In this document: piece by piece, positions 61,009-64,000 of the stretch
Numbering within the stretch: position 1 is the first letter of the stretch
Layout: each line of letters begins with the position of its first letter
Assembly (NCBI GenBank): GCA_004347685.1
Contig: SLTJ01000024.1
Span: 104,622-168,621 of the forward strand
Source: Clostridia bacterium
GTDB lineage: Bacteria; Bacillota; DSM-521; Neomoorellales; SLTJ01
Direction: 5' to 3'
DNA: 64,000 nucleotides
Position numbers and translations under genes: made by a program
Notes under the pieces: generated by a model
What the model was told of the DNA's origin: nothing
Database searches by the model: none
What the model saw: the letters and a program-made list of their open reading frames with translations, nothing else

Positions 61009-61390
61009 CATCTTGCTCCGCTTCTTGACTAACGACGTTCCGGAGCAAGCCGACCGCTGTACAGAACTGCTCCGGCGGCTGGAAACCAGCGCAGAGCAGG
61101 TGCTCCTCCCCGACCTCGTCCTAGCCGACGTGGTGTGGACCCTTGAGAAATTTTACAAACAGCCCAAGGCGAAAATCCGCGAATTGTTGCTCCCCATCCT
61201 TGGCTTACGCGGGCTGCGTTTCTCCAGCAAGGAAAGCGCGCGCTTGGCCCTGCAGATGTACGTAGATAAAAACGTGGATTGGACTGACGCCTTCGTGGCG
61301 GCCCAGATGTTAGCGAAGGGGCGAACGCGAATTTATTCTTACGACCATGATTTCGACAGGCTATCCGGAATAGTTCGCCTGGAGCCTTAA
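60980..61390 (+). CDS. PIN-domain toxin (VapC-type ribonuclease)
   Basis: 136 residues. Acidic active site: LDANILLRFLTNDV (Asp), ADVVWTLEKFY (Glu position), VDWTDAFVAAQML (Asp pair) and SYDHDFDRL. Mg2+-dependent RNase neutralised by the upstream AbrB-type antitoxin. GTG 60980 has GGAGGAGG 6 nt upstream and starts MQGPPVLDANILL; the frame is open further upstream inside the antitoxin gene. Confidence 0.92.
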   Translation: MQGPPVLDANILLRFLTNDVPEQADRCTELLRRLETSAEQVLLPDLVLADVVWTLEKFYKQPKAKIRELLLPILGLRGLRFSSKESARLALQMYVDKNVDWTDAFVAAQMLAKGRTRIYSYDHDFDRLSGIVRLEP

Positions 61391-61641
61391 AGACCTTCCC
61401 TCCTACCCTCGTAGGCCAGGCGATAGGCCGCCCGCCCTAATCCTAACTCGACCAACTCTTTCCAGGTGACGCTTAAACTGAGCAAAACTGACAACCTCCG
61501 CCCTCCTGTGCTACCTAAAACGAACCTCCTACTCTCCACGCTCTACTCGGGATTCCTGCCCGGGTGGGGTTAAGCTTCAGTACCCACCTCAGCCGCTCCC
61601 TTTCTTTGTTACTGGCTACCCCCAACTCCAGCACCCCCAAC

Positions 61642-61674
61642 GTACATCTAACATGTACAACCATTTAGTTGTAC
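61642..61674. promoter_or_regulatory. Overlapping palindromes 3' of the epimerase gene
   Basis: GTACAT (61642-61647) with ATGTAC (61653-61658), and GTACAAC (61655-61661) with GTTGTAC (61668-61674), sharing the GTAC core. It could be an operator pair or hairpin signals. The remaining gap from 61391 shows no gene. Confidence 0.35.
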
Positions 61675-61676
61675 CT

Positions 61677-62651
61677 TTACCCTGCATCCTCCTCCCGGCC
61701 GGCGAACCAGGCGGCGGTGCGTCTAAGCCCTTCCGCCAGGGTCACCCGCGAGCGCCAGCCCAGCTCGCGCGCCATCTTGCCGGCATCCAACAGGCTGGAG
61801 CGCAAATCTCCCGGCCGGGGCGGGCCGTAGGCAGCCGCCGGCAACTCCAACTTCTTTCCCTGCTGCCGCAGCACTTCCCCCAGGGCCTGCCGCAAGCCAG
61901 CCTCCAGTTCGTTCACGTCCGTACCCCGGCCGGTGCCCACGTTGTAGGCGCGAAAACCCTCCCCCTCCCCCGCCAGGACCGAGAGGTTCGCCCGGGCCAC
62001 GTCCTCAACGAAGACGTAATCCCGGATGTACTTGCCGTCGCCGTTAATCACCGGCGCTTCACCGTGCAGCATCCGTTGCAGGAAGATGGCCACCACCCCG
62101 GCCTCACCGTGGGGGTCCTGCCGGGGGCCGTAGACATTGGCATAGCGCAGCGCGGTACAGCGCAGGCCGTATTCCCGGACGAAAAACTGCAGGTACATCT
62201 CCCCGGTGAGCTTGGCTATCCCGTAGGGCGAGACCGGCGCCGCCGGGTGCTCCTCGTCCGCCGGCTCATACACGTCACCATAGAGCACCCCGCCGGATGA
62301 AGCAAAAACAAACGAGCGCGTCCCGTACCGCACCGCTGCCTCCAATACGTTCAACAGCCCCAGCACATTGGTGCGCGCGTCAAAGGCCGGCTCCCGCACC
62401 GAACGGCTGACCGAGATCTGCGCCACCTGGTGCACCACCTGCTCCGGCCGCACGAGCTCAAAAACCTGCCGCACCGCATCTGCGTCCGCCACGTCCACCT
62501 GGTAGAGCGGCACCCCCGGCGGCAGGTTCTCCCGCTTGCCGCTGGACAAATCGTCTACCGCCACTACTTCATGCCCCGCCGCCAGGCACTCATCCACCAC
62601 ATGCGACCCGATAAACCCGGCCCCGCCAGTTACTAAAATCTGCAACACCAT
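61677..62651 (-). CDS. NAD-dependent NDP-sugar epimerase/dehydratase (GalE-like)
   Basis: 324 residues, extended SDR. NAD motif TGGAGFIGSH, FASSGGVLYG, catalytic YGIAK, ALRYANVYGPRQDPHGEAGVVAIF, GDGKYIRDYVFVEDVA and the C-terminal PGDLRSSLLDA. Similar to UDP-glucose/UDP-GlcNAc 4-epimerases; substrate not determinable. It is the parent of the duplicated fragment at 60.4 kb. Same direction as the GT4 gene. Confidence 0.92.
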   Translation of the reverse strand: MVLQILVTGGAGFIGSHVVDECLAAGHEVVAVDDLSSGKRENLPPGVPLYQVDVADADAVRQVFELVRPEQVVHQVAQISVSRSVREPAFDARTNVLGLLNVLEAAVRYGTRSFVFASSGGVLYGDVYEPADEEHPAAPVSPYGIAKLTGEMYLQFFVREYGLRCTALRYANVYGPRQDPHGEAGVVAIFLQRMLHGEAPVINGDGKYIRDYVFVEDVARANLSVLAGEGEGFRAYNVGTGRGTDVNELEAGLRQALGEVLRQQGKKLELPAAAYGPPRPGDLRSSLLDAGKMARELGWRSRVTLAEGLRRTAAWFAGREEDAG

Positions 62652-62754
62652 TCTCTCCTTTTGTCAATCTTCACGGATGTTATCCCCTCTTGTGGTTAAT
62701 CTCATTTAGCTGCTTCGGTTACCTTAAGCTGTTCAATACCACACCATTCCCTCG

Positions 62755-63960
62755 CTAATCGTTGATATGCTGCCTCACTCTTTGCTTCAGGTAGCGGTCG
62801 TAGATAGTGGCCATCTCAGTCAGAACTTTTTCTAAGGAGTAGTCCTGAATCTTCGCCCGCCCGGCCACCCCCATGGCGACCCGCAGTTCAGGATCCGAAA
62901 TAAGCCTTTCTAGGGCCTTAGCCAGCCCCGGCACATCGCCCAACTCCACCAGCAAACCCGTTTTTCCGTGTTCCACCAGGTCGCGATTACCACGCACGTT
63001 GCTGGCCACCACCGGCTTCCCAGCGGCCATGGCCTCCATGATGCATTTAGGTAGGCCTTCACGTTTGGGAACCAGCGTGGCAATATCCGTTTCCCAAAGA
63101 ATCTGCGGCACGTCCCGGCGGTAGCCCAAGAAGCGCACCCGCGACATCCCCTCTTGCTCCACCCTTTGTTGCAGGGGAGCCATTTTTTCACCCGTACCCA
63201 CCAACAATAGGTGACCACGATCGAACCGCCTTGTAAACTCTCGCCAAGCGTCAAGGAGAAAGTCATGGTTCTTATTTTCATTCAGCTCCGCCACGCAGGT
63301 GACCACCACATCACCGGGGTCTATGCTCAACGCGGTACGGACGCTGCTCCCATCCATCGGCGGGGCAAAGTATTGATCCAGATCTACCCCTACCCCGTGC
63401 ACGAAAAATAGGTTTTCCCCGGGCTTGAAACCTAGCCGCTGGGCGTTTTCAAAATCCTCGCCGTTCATTACGATAAGCCCGTCAGTCCAACGAGCGGCAA
63501 CGCGTTCCGCAGTATGGTAGATGAGCCAATTGCGCCTCGGCGCGCCCTGGTAAAAATGAAAGCCATGCGCCGTGTAAAGAACTATCCCCTGATGAGTGGC
63601 CTTGGCCAACAATCTCCCCATGAAGGCAGCCACTGGAGTATGGACGTGGATAAGGTCGAAGTGGTGCTCCTTTAGCAAAGCCCTCAACTGGCGGAAGGCC
63701 TGGACATTGGCAGGGCTATAAGGCGAACGGGCAAAGGGGGCCTCCCAGCATGTCACCCCCGCCCTCTCCACGTCCTCCCTGCGCCCCTCTGAAGAAGAAG
63801 CCGCTGCATGGACCTCATAGCCTTTCTCCTGCAGCAGTTTAATGAAAGGAATATGAAAGGCAGCCAGGTGAGTATATACCGAAGCGATAAAGAGCACTTG
63901 GCCGCTACTCTTACGGTGGGAGATATTATCTCTGGCCTTTTTACGTGATTTGTGATTCAC
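62755..63960 (-). CDS. Glycosyltransferase family 4 (PglA/EpsD-like)
   Basis: 401 residues, GT-B fold. The N-terminal half starts VYTHLAAFHIPFIKLLQEKGYEVHAAA with HVHTPVAAFMGRL; the donor-binding half has TCVAELNENKNHDFLLDA, LVGTGEKM and the E-x7-E element in REGLPKCIMEAMAAGKPVVAS. It resembles PglA, which adds a sugar to undecaprenyl-PP-bacillosamine, fitting the four bacillosamine-type genes downstream. Complete in the window. Confidence 0.9.
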   Translation of the reverse strand: MNHKSRKKARDNISHRKSSGQVLFIASVYTHLAAFHIPFIKLLQEKGYEVHAAASSSEGRREDVERAGVTCWEAPFARSPYSPANVQAFRQLRALLKEHHFDLIHVHTPVAAFMGRLLAKATHQGIVLYTAHGFHFYQGAPRRNWLIYHTAERVAARWTDGLIVMNGEDFENAQRLGFKPGENLFFVHGVGVDLDQYFAPPMDGSSVRTALSIDPGDVVVTCVAELNENKNHDFLLDAWREFTRRFDRGHLLLVGTGEKMAPLQQRVEQEGMSRVRFLGYRRDVPQILWETDIATLVPKREGLPKCIMEAMAAGKPVVASNVRGNRDLVEHGKTGLLVELGDVPGLAKALERLISDPELRVAMGVAGRAKIQDYSLEKVLTEMATIYDRYLKQRVRQHIND

Positions 63961-64000
63961 TTCTTACCCCCAGTTCTTTCGACTATTAGGTCGAAAAATT

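Overview
The window (about 58-60% GC by eye) looks like chromosome of an anaerobic, motile, endospore-forming Firmicute of the Moorella/Thermanaeromonas type. Reasons: a spoVS gene with a SigH-type promoter; a recA-recX-rny-ymdB-spoVS order with tepA-ylzJ and a SpoIIIE/FtsK translocase close by, as in Bacillus and clostridia; SLH-domain surface protein; a complete anaerobic (early cobalt insertion) cobalamin pathway; and frequent GTG/TTG starts behind AGGAGG-like sites. The organism name is an inference; no rRNA or tRNA gene is present.

Layout. 1-13.8 kb: an SLH protein, then on the minus strand a motility block. From upstream to downstream it runs fapA-like gene, a methyl-accepting chemotaxis protein, cheW, cheA and a cheB without receiver domain, then a SigD promoter driving flgM-flgN-flgK-flgL-fliW-csrA. 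13.9-21.2 kb: MFS transporter, a triple-HTH XRE regulator, a standalone starch-binding-type module, a VOC protein, a CoxE-like VWA/MoxR pair, guaB and a small conserved protein.

21.2-36.4 kb: a 16-gene cobalamin operon read right to left (cbiD-E-T-L-F-G-H-J-X-C-P-B-A, cobS, cobD, cobC), with nearly every junction overlapping. It is headed by a B12 riboswitch whose terminator and exact 10-nt antiterminator can both be read in the sequence. cobU lies upstream of the riboswitch with its own SigA promoter. 36.5-53.5 kb: PHP phosphatase, dipeptidase, spoVS, ymdB, an unknown gene, rny, recX, recA, thpR, a membrane metallophosphoesterase, an FtsH-like protease, a small membrane protein, rimO, rodZ-like, ftsK/spoIIIE, then tepA-ylzJ on the plus strand. 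Between a consensus promoter and a strong terminator upstream of rny sits about 200 nt of apparently structured RNA that I cannot assign.

53.7-64 kb: a glycan locus with the four activities of an N,N'-diacetylbacillosamine pathway (4,6-dehydratase, aminotransferase, acetyltransferase, phosphoglycosyl transferase), an NDP-sugar epimerase and a GT4 glycosyltransferase. It is interrupted by gene debris (sugar-transferase, epimerase, VWA and PIN fragments), a Uma2 gene and an AbrB/PIN toxin-antitoxin pair. A dispersed intergenic element with hairpins that change in a compensatory way occurs in at least three clear copies (35.6, 40.1 and 53.5 kb) and two partial ones. The most novel-looking items are the rny leader RNA, this element family, and the membrane protease/phosphoesterase module where pgsA and cinA usually lie.
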